Assembly: GCA_946887345.1 (NCBI GenBank) | Contig: CAMPKR010000087.1 | Location: 1 to 8,627 of the forward strand | Source of the DNA: an uncultured Bacteroidota bacterium | GTDB taxonomy: Bacteria > Bacteroidota > Bacteroidia > Chitinophagales > Chitinophagaceae | DNA: 8,627 nt | Direction of reading: 5' to 3' | The notes under the pieces: generated by a model | The model's database searches: none | Told to the model about the DNA's origin: nothing | What the model saw: only the letters and a program-made list of their open reading frames with translations | Shown: piece after piece, positions 1 to 6,707 of the stretch | Position numbering within the stretch: position 1 is the stretch's first letter | Layout: every line of letters begins with the position of its first letter | Program-made: the position numbers and the translations under genes

Positions 1-210
1 ACATAACACACACCACTAAGCTATTTCACCTTCCTTTTGTCGTATCTTTACAAAATAAGCCGAAAGGAAATGCTGGTGGAGCCCTCCACTAAGATCTTTG
101 AAATACTGTAAACCCGTTTGCCGCCGAAAATACAAGGCAAATAATTCTGAAATCCTGCACGTTAAGCTTGAATAATTAGCCTGTATAGAAAGTAAACTGG
201 CTCGGAGCTC
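1..210. other. Gene-poor leader, no confident gene
   Basis: I see no supportable gene here. A minus-strand frame of 73 codons (237 to 16) is open, but it can only start at a TTG lying inside the tandem repeat array. Its product has no signal peptide and no domain I can name. A stretch reading FRRQTGLQYF recalls the end of an AraC-type helix-turn-helix only faintly. It could be a decayed gene end or chance. Confidence 0.3.
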
Positions 211-308
211 TTCAACAATAGTTAAACTAAAATTCAAGCAACTTAAACTATAGTTAAAGTATAGTTCAAGTAAAATTCAAACAAAATTCAAGTAAAATTC
301 AAGTAAAA
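211..308. repeat. Nine-unit 11-bp AT-rich tandem repeat
   Basis: Nine consecutive units follow the pattern TTMAAstAwAr. In order they are TTCAACAATAG, TTAAACTAAAA, TTCAAGCAAC (one base short), TTAAACTATAG, TTAAAGTATAG, TTCAAGTAAAA, TTCAAACAAAA, TTCAAGTAAAA and TTCAAGTAAAA. The three identical units are at the right-hand end, so the array degrades leftwards. An isolated further copy, TTAAAGTAAAA, lies at 362-372, 29 bp before the pentapeptide gene start. The period is close to one helical turn, so the A-tracts are in phase on one face. That would suit intrinsic curvature or a row of protein-binding sites, but function is inference. The period is not a multiple of three, so the array is not a coding repeat. 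Confidence 0.85.
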
Positions 309-401
309 AAGTAGACAATCCAGTATTGACGCACCTTTCAGCTGGTTCAAATTTTCAAAAATTAAAGTAAAAAATTCCGGCGACTTCCGATATTTACCCC
401 A

Positions 402-974
402 ATGGAACTCGCCTACATACACAAACAGGCCTTTGCCAACCTCGACAACGCACATACCCGCTTTGAGAAAGGCGAGTACGAGGGCTGTAGCTTTGAGAAT
501 TGCAGTCTTGCCGGCGCTGATCTTACGGCCTGCCGCTTCATTGATACAAAGTTCATTAACTGCGACCTGAGCAATGCAAAGATGGACAGGGCCAGCCTGC
601 AGGATGTGGTCTTCACCGACTGCAAAATGCTCGGGATACAATTCGGCCAATGCAATAGCCTGGGCTTCGCTGCGCAGTTTAGTAACTGCCAGCTCGATCA
701 CTCTTCTTTCTATAAGATGGACTTGACAAGAGTGGTTTTCACAGCTTGCCGCATGCAGGCCGTTGACCTGGCGGAGACAAATATGAAAGGGGTAAGCCTC
801 TACGACTGCGACCTGGCGGATGCGACCTTTGAGCGCACAGACCTGACCCAGGCCGACCTGCGCGGTGCTAAAAACTATATTATTGATCCGGATATCAACA
901 AGCTGAAGAACGCCCGCTTCTCTATACCCGAAGTACTTGGCTTGCTGGCCAAATATTCCATTAAAATAGAGTAG
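402..974 (+). CDS. Qnr-like pentapeptide-repeat protein
   Basis: A 190-residue pentapeptide-repeat protein, predicted to fold as a right-handed quadrilateral beta-helix. The central aromatic or aliphatic residue recurs every five residues in two blocks. Block one runs Y26, F31, L36, L41, F46, F51, L56, M61, L66, F71, M76, F81. Block two runs F93, L98, F103, L108, F113, M118, L123, M128, L133, L138, F143, L148, L153. The register slips by two residues between 81 and 93, which suggests a loop or break between two coils. Residues 158-190 are non-repeat and probably form a C-terminal helix used for dimerisation. The two-block layout and length recall Qnr/McbG-type proteins (about 215 residues), which mimic DNA and protect gyrase and topoisomerase IV. 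Many pentapeptide proteins have no known role, so a quinolone-protection function is only a possibility. There is no signal peptide, so it is cytoplasmic. ATG 402 is the first usable start; no Shine-Dalgarno is seen. It is not in an operon: uvrA converges on it from the right. Confidence 0.88.
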   Translation: MELAYIHKQAFANLDNAHTRFEKGEYEGCSFENCSLAGADLTACRFIDTKFINCDLSNAKMDRASLQDVVFTDCKMLGIQFGQCNSLGFAAQFSNCQLDHSSFYKMDLTRVVFTACRMQAVDLAETNMKGVSLYDCDLADATFERTDLTQADLRGAKNYIIDPDINKLKNARFSIPEVLGLLAKYSIKIE

Positions 975-1000
975 CCCTACCACACCCTGTGTAACAGCCA

Positions 1001-1030
1001 TTGGCGGATTGCAGATCAGCGCTAGTTTCG
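1001..1030 (+). promoter_or_regulatory. Possible Bacteroidota-type promoter
   Basis: TTG at 1001-1003 is followed after 19 bases by TAGTTTCG at 1023-1030. This is one mismatch from the Bacteroidota -33/-7 pattern TTG-N17-23-TAnnTTTG. It lies 25 bp before the GTG that opens the DUF3667-like remnant, a normal leader distance. With one mismatch and such short motifs, chance is a real alternative. Confidence 0.3.
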
Positions 1031-1055
1031 CTATTTTTAGCCAATAGTCTTTACC

Positions 1056-1124
1056 GTGTCACATTCGCATTTAAGAAAAGACAAAACCTGCCTGAACTGT
1101 GGCGCTGAGGTGGCGGAACGGTAA
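1056..1124 (+). pseudogene. Remnant of DUF3667 zinc-ribbon protein, 5' end
   Basis: From GTG 1056 a 22-codon frame reads VSHSHLRKDKTCLNCGAEV and then A-E-R before a TAA. This resembles the N-terminus of Bacteroidota DUF3667 membrane proteins, which typically begin with MSH, a charged stretch, then CLNCG and RYCxxCGQ, followed by a long membrane domain. Here translation stops exactly where the second CxxC knuckle should begin. The 53 bp left before the uvrA stop codon hold no membrane segments. I read it as the truncated 5' end of a lost gene; the expected ATG would have become GTG. The family match is from memory of typical sequences, not a search. Alternatives are a genuine 22-residue peptide or coincidence. 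Confidence 0.45.
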
Positions 1125-1177
1125 CACTGGCGGCATATTAGCCTGACTCAGGTGATGGCAGCCCGCCAAATCGCGGC

Positions 1178-4129
1178 CTAAATGTACTTGCCCGTATAGC
1201 TCTCCTTCACTAGTTTCAAGCCTTCAGGCTTGCCCGCATATAGCAGTTCTCCTCCACCTGCTCCACCTTCCGGACCGATATCAATAACATGGTCGGCGCA
1301 TTTTATTACATCGGTATTGTGTTCTATTACTATGATGGAGTGCCCTTGTTCCAGGAGCGCGTCAAAAGAGCCCAGGAGCTTTTTGATGTCATTCATGTGC
1401 AAGCCGGTAGTTGGTTCGTCGAAGATGAAGAGCACCTTTTCTTTCACCTTGCCTTTGCCGAGGAATGAAGCCAGCTTCACTCGTTGAGCTTCACCACCAC
1501 TGAGTGTATCAGAGCTTTGGCCAAGCTTAATGTATCCGAGGCCAACGTCACTAAGTGGCTGCAGGGCGGCGGCGATGCGCTTTTCATCTTTGAAAAATTC
1601 TAAGGACTCATCTACGCTCATCTCCAGTATTTCGTACACATTCTTAGTACGGTAAGTCACTTCCAGCACTTCATCTTTGAACTTCTTCCCCTTGCAGGCC
1701 TCGCAAAGCAGATGCACATCTGCCAGGAACTGCATCTCTACTATCACTTCGCCTTCGCCTTTACAGGTATCGCAGCGGCCGCCGTCGGTATTGAAAGAAA
1801 AGTGCTTTTCTGCAAAGCCACGCATCTTAGACAGCGGTTGTTTAGTAAATAGTTTTCTTACATCATCCCAGGCCTTTATATAAGTTACGGGGTTACTTCG
1901 TGATGACTTGCCTATCGGGTTTTGATCTACCAGTTCCACATGGCCTATGCTATCCAGGTCGCCACCCAGGTATTTGTGCAGGCCCGGCCTGTCCACCCCT
2001 TCGCCGTAGTATTTTTGCAGGGCAGGGTAGAGGGTTTGTTTTACAAGCGTTGTCTTACCGCTTCCGCTAACACCTGTTACCACGCAGAGCACGTTCAGCG
2101 GGAAGTCTACATCTATATCTTTCAGGTTGTGCTGCCTGCAGCCTTCCAGCCTTATGCTGCCGTATGACTTGCGTTTGTGCTTTGGCGGATCTATGGTCAT
2201 AGTCCCGCCCAGGTATTGGCCGGTGAGGCTTTTCTTATTCTTTATTATCTTTTCATACGGACCCTCTGCTACTACCTCGCCACCCAGGTGGCTAGCCAGC
2301 GGACCCATATCTATTATATGGTCGGCCTCACGCATCATCATTTCGTCGTGCTCTACTACTACTACGGTATTGCCCAGGTCTTTCAGAGATTTCAGCACGG
2401 ATATTAGCCGCTCAGTGTCCCTGCTGTGCAGACCTATGCTCGGCTCATCCAGTATGTATAGCGAATCTGTCAGGTTGCTTCCAAGGAATTTCGTCAGCTG
2501 TATGCGTTGGCTTTCGCCACCGCTCAATGTGTTGGCGAGGCGGCTCAAGGTGAGGTAGCCAAGCCCTACATCTAGTAGCGTCTTAATGCGCTGGTTTATT
2601 TCTATCAGTATCCGCTTTCCTATTTCCTGCTCGTGTTTGCTTAGTTTGATATTATTGAACCATTGTGCCAGGTCGCTCGCGGGCATGAACATAAGATTGG
2701 AAATAGTGGCTCCGCTTACTTTCACATAGCCGGCTTCAGGACGGAGGCGTGTTCCCTTGCAGGTAGGGCAACTAGTACGGCCGCGATATCTTGCCTGGAG
2801 GACGCGGTACTGAACCTTGTACAGGTTCTGCTCCACCATTTTGAAGAAGTCGTAGATGCCACTCACTTTAGAGTTGCCATTCCAAAGCAGGTCATGTTCT
2901 GCTTCACTTAGTTCCATTACGGGTTTATGAATAGGGAAGTCGTATTTAGATGCGGTACGAATAAAGGAGTCTCTCCATTCGCTCATTTTTTCGCCACGCC
3001 AGCAGGCTACCGCACTTTCGTAGACGCTGAGTCTTTTATCGGGTATTACCAGGTCTTCATCTATACCCAGCACCTGGCCGAAGCCTTCGCACTGCGGACA
3101 GGCGCCGTAGGGATTGTTGAATGAGAAAAGATTGGGTGTTGGCTCTTCGAATACCATTCCATCCGCCTCAAAGCGGTTGTTGAAAACGTGAAGCTTCTTT
3201 CCGTCAGTTTCTACTATACATTCACCCTCGCTTTCATAAAAGCCCGTTTGTATACTGTCGCCCATGCGATGTATATCATCGTCTTCCCATTGTTCCTTTA
3301 CTACTATACGATCTATCAACAGGTAGAGATGCTTTTTCGGAAGCTCACGCCCGCCAGCCAGCACTTCTTCTATGCGTATAGGTTTGTCATCAGCATCCGG
3401 TGCATATACACGGGTGAAGCCCTTCTGCATCAGTATGTTCAGCTCCTCATTTACAGAGCGGCCATAGCGGGTGACAAGGGGAACGATAAACTGGACTTTA
3501 GTGCCGATGGGCAGCTCTTTCACAAAATCTACCACATCGCTTACCGAATCTTTCTTCACCTCTTTGCCGCTTACAGGCGAATAGGTTTTACCCATGCGCG
3601 CAAAAAGCAGGCGCAGGTAGTCGTATATCTCCGTCATGCTACCCACTGTGGAGCGGGGTGTACGCGTTGTTACTTTCTGCTCAATAGCGATAGCAGGGCA
3701 GATGCCCCGTATAAAATCAACATCAGGTTTATCCATTCTCATCAGGAACTGGCGGGCATAAGCGCTGAGGCTTTCTGCATACCTGCGTTGTCCCTCAGCG
3801 AATAAGGTATCCATTGTCAGGCTCGATTTTCCAGAACCAGACACACCTGTTACCACTACCAGCTTGTTCCTGGGGATGGCTACATCTACATTCTTCAGGT
3901 TGTGCATGCGCGCACCCTTTATAAATATAGAATCGTCATTAGTACCATAGCTGTTGCCTGTGCTGGCATGCCTTACCTGCGGGCTGGAAATTCCTTCTAC
4001 GTGCCCGGTACCGGGTACGCCTGTGTCATGCACTGCTTCTCCCACAGCGCCTTTGTCATCATCTATTTTCGGTTCAGCTTTCTTTCCGCTCAATTTCTTA
4101 CTCCCGGTAGCTTTCTTCTTTTCGGCCAT
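1178..4129 (-). CDS. uvrA: UvrA, excinuclease ABC subunit A
   Basis: UvrA is the dimeric ABC ATPase that finds bulky DNA lesions and loads UvrB in nucleotide excision repair. Both ATPase halves are complete. Half one has Walker [10 protein letters not shown] (95-103), signature LSGGES (535-540) and Walker B LYILDEPS (557-564). Half two has GVSGSGKTT (686-694), LSGGEA (876-881) and [13 protein letters not shown] (899-911). The essential C-terminal zinc finger is intact as C786-X2-C789-X19-C809-X2-C812, and a further CPTC pair sits at 454-457. The first zinc module keeps only C344/C347: the upstream CxxC pair is replaced by [12 protein letters not shown]. At 983 residues it exceeds E. coli UvrA (940), mostly because of a 66-residue low-complexity Lys/Gly/Asp-rich N-terminus before the usual [13 protein letters not shown] start region. 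No methionine occurs between residue 1 and M75, so ATG 4129 is the only ATG giving a complete domain. There is no Shine-Dalgarno. The gene stands alone, divergent from the secreted protein gene. Confidence 0.97.
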   Translation of the reverse strand: MAEKKKATGSKKLSGKKAEPKIDDDKGAVGEAVHDTGVPGTGHVEGISSPQVRHASTGNSYGTNDDSIFIKGARMHNLKNVDVAIPRNKLVVVTGVSGSGKSSLTMDTLFAEGQRRYAESLSAYARQFLMRMDKPDVDFIRGICPAIAIEQKVTTRTPRSTVGSMTEIYDYLRLLFARMGKTYSPVSGKEVKKDSVSDVVDFVKELPIGTKVQFIVPLVTRYGRSVNEELNILMQKGFTRVYAPDADDKPIRIEEVLAGGRELPKKHLYLLIDRIVVKEQWEDDDIHRMGDSIQTGFYESEGECIVETDGKKLHVFNNRFEADGMVFEEPTPNLFSFNNPYGACPQCEGFGQVLGIDEDLVIPDKRLSVYESAVACWRGEKMSEWRDSFIRTASKYDFPIHKPVMELSEAEHDLLWNGNSKVSGIYDFFKMVEQNLYKVQYRVLQARYRGRTSCPTCKGTRLRPEAGYVKVSGATISNLMFMPASDLAQWFNNIKLSKHEQEIGKRILIEINQRIKTLLDVGLGYLTLSRLANTLSGGESQRIQLTKFLGSNLTDSLYILDEPSIGLHSRDTERLISVLKSLKDLGNTVVVVEHDEMMMREADHIIDMGPLASHLGGEVVAEGPYEKIIKNKKSLTGQYLGGTMTIDPPKHKRKSYGSIRLEGCRQHNLKDIDVDFPLNVLCVVTGVSGSGKTTLVKQTLYPALQKYYGEGVDRPGLHKYLGGDLDSIGHVELVDQNPIGKSSRSNPVTYIKAWDDVRKLFTKQPLSKMRGFAEKHFSFNTDGGRCDTCKGEGEVIVEMQFLADVHLLCEACKGKKFKDEVLEVTYRTKNVYEILEMSVDESLEFFKDEKRIAAALQPLSDVGLGYIKLGQSSDTLSGGEAQRVKLASFLGKGKVKEKVLFIFDEPTTGLHMNDIKKLLGSFDALLEQGHSIIVIEHNTDVIKCADHVIDIGPEGGAGGGELLYAGKPEGLKLVKESYTGKYI

Positions 4130-4440
4130 AATTTGCGTATGCGAAATTAAAGTATTTGAGACATGGAAAGCTTATATAGCTATAAAGCTATCCACATAGC
4201 GATTTTTGAATATGAGGAGTCTTGAGGAGATAATTACACAGTGTTGGCGCTTGTTTCGCCCTGGACACCCTACGAAAGCGATGGCTGACCGTTGCCTCAC
4301 AATAAAATATTTGACCGGCTGATTTGCAGGCCAGTATGCAGTCCGCTCTATTAAATTGAGTACGTTCAGGTAATACCGAAGCGAAAACTTTAACAACACG
4401 GGAATGGCTTTTGTTAACGATTAGGCAAAAAAAGATCATT
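4130..4440. other. Divergent intergenic region, uvrA / secreted protein
   Basis: These 311 bp separate two divergent starts and should hold both promoters. On the minus strand TAGCTTTA (4194-4187) and TAATTTCG (4150-4143) each miss the TAnnTTTG pattern by one base, and neither has a TTG at the right distance. No convincing -7 element is seen for the plus-strand gene. An inverted repeat lies at 4176-4191. I see no small gene or gene remnant here. Confidence 0.5.
4176..4191. promoter_or_regulatory. Inverted repeat upstream of uvrA
   Basis: ATAGCT (4176-4181), four-base spacer ATAA, then AGCTAT (4186-4191) is a perfect 6-bp inverted repeat. It lies 47-62 bp before the uvrA start, within an AGCT-rich patch (4169-4191) and overlapping one weak -7-like match. 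It could be an operator, but it does not look like a LexA box I know and may be chance in AT-rich DNA. Confidence 0.25.
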
Positions 4441-6465
4441 ATGAAAAAAAGCGTTTTACTCCTTAAGACGATAGCTCTGAGCCTCTGCAGTATGCTTATT
4501 ATGCTATCCTCCGCCCGCGCCCTTACATTTACGGCCGTGGCCTCCGGTAATTTCAGTAACTCACTTACGTGGGGTGGTACCGTCCCCCCATCCTTAGTGG
4601 CGGCTGACATCATTATTATCCCCAACGGTATCACAGTCAACCTGGACCAGGATGTATCCTTCACAGGTACAGCAACACTTACCGTGAATGGTACCCTTAC
4701 TTCAGGCACATACACGTCTGCGCTCATCATGACGGCTGGCCAGCTTTCAGGTACCGGCTCCATTATAGTAGATAGCATGTCTACTGCACTGGTGAGCGGT
4801 ATTACTTACACCGGTTCCATTACTGCTGATGCACTTACAACACTGGCAACTAATTTCAGCTCTGCTGCTACTATTACGGTAAACAACAGCCTGAATGTAA
4901 TGGCCGGATTGCTGAATATTACTGACGGCAGCCTTACAATGGGTAATAACAGCACTATCGTTATAAACGGTGGTACTATCTCTGTTGGCGGTACAGGTAC
5001 TATCGGCCTGAGCGGCAACTACAACGTAGTATATGAAGGTTCCTCTGCAAGTGCAGGTGTTGAGCTTTCAGGTACAGGTCTGCAGGATGTAACATTGGAT
5101 CTGTCTTCTGGTGCTCTTACACTCACTTCAGATGTGAGCCTTGATGGTACATTGACACTTACTTCAGGAAACCTGATACTCAACAACAACGACCTGACTT
5201 TCGAAGCCAATGCAGATATTTCTGCGATGGGTACCGGTACTATCAACTCGAGCGCAGGGTCTGATATTACGATCAATACCACAAGCGGCTTCTCCGGCGA
5301 CCTGACTTTCGGTACGGGTAACAATACCGTGAACAACCTGGCGATTAATCTTGGTAGCTCAAGCGCTAATGTTGATCTTGGTTCTGATATTAATATCAAT
5401 GGAACACTTACGCTCGGCATGGGTACGCTTACACTGAACAGCAACGATCTTTCTTTTGCTGTAAATGGTAATGTGGCAGTGGCAGGCTCAGGAAGCATTG
5501 TGAGCACATCTAACTCTAACATCAGCATTACTTCCAATAACAGCTTTACAGGTGCGCTGAACTTCAGCTCTACAGGTAACACTGTTGGTACTCTTACCAT
5601 CAACATGGGTAACAACACCAGCTCTGTAAATCTTGGTTCAGATCTGAATGTTAGCGGTACATTGAACCTTACTTCAGGTGATCTGAATGTTTGGGACAAT
5701 AATCTTATGATCAACGCCGGCGCTACCGTAAATGGTGGTTCTGACAACAGCTATGTGATAACTGTAGGTGGTGGCCAACTTACAATGAACCTGGCAGCTA
5801 ACGCTTCGCAGACTTTCCATGTAGGTACGGCAATGAACTACTCGCCTGCTATGATATCTGCCAATACAGGTTCTGTAACCAGCGATATCAGTGTGAGCCT
5901 GAGCGATACAGTTTATTCAAGCGGTACAATGGGTTCTGACCTCACTATCGACCGTTCACTGGTAAATGCTACATGGTTTATCACCAGCTCAGCAACCACA
6001 GGCCTGGATCTTGATCTGCAACTGATGTGGAACCTATCTATGGAAGTGAATGGTTTTGACCGTACACAGGCTTATATTTCACATTACATGGGTGGTAACT
6101 GGGACGTAATGGCCACATCAAGCGCCACTACATCGGGCAACCTTTATGTTCTTAACAGGAACAATGTTACTTCGCTTAGTCCGTTTACAGTGGCTGACGC
6201 TAATTCAGCCCTGAGTGTGAATAATACTTTAGCAAATGCGGGAGCTCAAACAACTATTTATCCTAACCCTGCCGCAGATGTGGTGAACTTCACTGCTCCC
6301 GGCAAGGTAACAGGCGTAACTGTGTATGATGTTGCAGGCCGCAAAGTGAAATCTATTGCAGCAGATGGTAGTAGCTTCTCAGTAAGCGAACTTACACCCG
6401 GATACTATAACGTACAGCTTACAGGAAAGGACTTCAGCGCTGTACAACATTTTATAAAGAAATAG
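4441..6465 (+). CDS. Secreted repeat beta-solenoid protein, T9SS type A tail
   Basis: A 674-residue protein, probably exported and attached to or released from the cell surface; the exact role is unknown and adhesin-like is the best guess. Residues 1-27 form a signal peptide (MKK start, hydrophobic core, SSARA at the cut). Residues 33-90 carry the SGNFSNSLTWGGTVPP...IIIIPNGITVNLD pattern common at the N-terminus of Bacteroidota surface proteins. Residues 151-433 are tandem solenoid repeats: about 81 residues (151-231), 85 (232-316), 85 (317-401) and a partial unit (402-433). Residues 435-588 form a non-repeat module with HYMGGNWD and ending in SPFTVAD. The last 75 residues are a T9SS type A sorting domain (IYPNPAADVVNF, VYDVAGRKV, LTPGYYNVQL, ending HFIKK). 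The mature part has no cysteine, very little lysine or arginine, and is rich in Ser, Thr, Asn and Gly. I chose ATG 4441 because the signal peptide begins there; an in-frame TTG at 4411 would add ten charged residues in front. No Shine-Dalgarno is seen. A strong terminator follows, so it is a single-gene unit. Confidence 0.9.
   Translation: MKKSVLLLKTIALSLCSMLIMLSSARALTFTAVASGNFSNSLTWGGTVPPSLVAADIIIIPNGITVNLDQDVSFTGTATLTVNGTLTSGTYTSALIMTAGQLSGTGSIIVDSMSTALVSGITYTGSITADALTTLATNFSSAATITVNNSLNVMAGLLNITDGSLTMGNNSTIVINGGTISVGGTGTIGLSGNYNVVYEGSSASAGVELSGTGLQDVTLDLSSGALTLTSDVSLDGTLTLTSGNLILNNNDLTFEANADISAMGTGTINSSAGSDITINTTSGFSGDLTFGTGNNTVNNLAINLGSSSANVDLGSDININGTLTLGMGTLTLNSNDLSFAVNGNVAVAGSGSIVSTSNSNISITSNNSFTGALNFSSTGNTVGTLTINMGNNTSSVNLGSDLNVSGTLNLTSGDLNVWDNNLMINAGATVNGGSDNSYVITVGGGQLTMNLAANASQTFHVGTAMNYSPAMISANTGSVTSDISVSLSDTVYSSGTMGSDLTIDRSLVNATWFITSSATTGLDLDLQLMWNLSMEVNGFDRTQAYISHYMGGNWDVMATSSATTSGNLYVLNRNNVTSLSPFTVADANSALSVNNTLANAGAQTTIYPNPAADVVNFTAPGKVTGVTVYDVAGRKVKSIAADGSSFSVSELTPGYYNVQLTGKDFSAVQHFIKK
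4891..5739 (+). repeat. Intragenic ~85-codon tandem repeats
   Basis: Units are 4891-5133 (81 codons), 5134-5388 (85), 5389-5643 (85) and a partial unit from 5644. The units begin with LNVMAGLLNI, VSLDGTLTLTSG, ININGTLTLGMG and LNVSGTLNLTSG. Units two and three have exactly the same length and both end in NLGSD or DLGSD. The DNA around the junctions is also alike (CTTGGTTCtGAT against CTTGGTTCaGAT). Elsewhere the units have diverged, so this is an old duplication rather than a recent slippage array. Confidence 0.8.
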
Positions 6466-6493
6466 TAAAGGCGGTTTTGCTATTTCTTTTCTA

Positions 6494-6528
6494 AAAAAGC
6501 TCTCCCGGATCAGCCGGGAGAGCTTTTT
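6494..6528 (+). terminator. Rho-independent terminator
   Basis: A perfect 15-bp stem (6494-6508 with 6514-6528) has a five-base loop, ATCAG. The GC-rich core is GCTCTCCCGG/CCGGGAGAGC, flanked by A5 on the left and T5 on the right. It lies 28 bp after the stop of the secreted protein gene and should end its transcript. The A-tract on the left would also allow it to work on the opposite strand. Confidence 0.93.
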
Positions 6529-6549
6529 GTGGTATTTTACTTCGAAACC

Positions 6550-6600
6550 GTTGTCACAGTTATTGAAACCTCGCTGAGTAAGGTAACCCTGTTTAAACAT
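6550..6600 (+). pseudogene. Decayed fragment of a MauE-like gene 3' end
   Basis: Read in the frame of ACA 6556, this stretch gives TVIETSLSKVTLFK. The downstream membrane protein (codons 212-225) gives TVIKLPLSKVTLFE. Ten of the 14 aligned residues are identical. Four of the differing codons are synonymous (CTG/TTG, GTA/GTC, ACC/ACG, CTG/TTA), which suggests that both copies once coded for protein. The match fades on either side: the CAC pair just before it in the intact gene is absent here, and after the LFK the frame reads unrelated residues to a TAA at 6694. No start codon or promoter serves it. I infer a leftover of a paralogous MauE/DoxX-like gene; chance resemblance is not excluded because the match is short. 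Confidence 0.5.
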
Positions 6601-6680
6601 CAGCTTGATGAAGGGGCAAAAAGTAAAAATTATATAAAGCTTTCCCGGTATCGTGTAACAACGCCGCGCCAGTGGCATGG

Positions 6681-6703
6681 TAGCTTTGTACTATAAAAAG
6701 TAC
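6681..6703 (+). promoter_or_regulatory. Promoter -7 element with overlapping inverted repeat
   Basis: TAGCTTTG (6681-6688) matches the Bacteroidota -7 consensus TAnnTTTG exactly and lies 19 bp before ATG 6708. No TTG is found at the usual -33 distance, so the promoter may be weak or activator-dependent. Its last base begins an inverted repeat, GTACT (6688-6692), spacer ATAAAA, AGTAC (6699-6703), which covers the expected start of transcription. A repressor or metal-sensing regulator bound there would block initiation; that role is inferred. Confidence 0.6.
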
Positions 6704-6707
6704 GAAG

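Noticed and set aside
16..237. Minus-strand 73-codon open frame
   Set aside because: It starts only at a TTG inside the tandem repeat, has no recognisable domain, and its faint likeness to an AraC-type helix is too weak to call a gene.
211..308. CRISPR array
   Set aside because: Units are 11 bp and contiguous, with no unique spacers and no cas genes nearby.
982..992. ACAC-CCT-GTGT hairpin just after the pentapeptide gene
   Set aside because: The stem is only 4 bp with no T-tract, too weak for a terminator.
288..1001. Long minus-strand open frame opposite the pentapeptide gene
   Set aside because: It is antisense to a clear repeat protein; its openness follows from the regular codon pattern of the pentapeptide repeats.
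1128..1168. TGGCGG/CCGCCA arms with an inner CCTGAcTCAGG palindrome as a uvrA terminator
   Set aside because: The loop is long and there is no T-tract on either strand; it may be a structured leftover but is not a supported terminator.
3188..3805. Plus-strand open frame of about 205 codons inside uvrA
   Set aside because: It lies opposite highly conserved UvrA coding sequence and its product has no domain features.
4411..4440. TTG start giving ten extra residues to the secreted protein
   Set aside because: It would put a charged segment before a textbook signal peptide that begins at ATG 4441.
5019..5747. Minus-strand open frame opposite the solenoid repeats
   Set aside because: It is antisense to the repeat region; the product is low complexity and mirrors the Ser/Thr/Asn-rich coding pattern.
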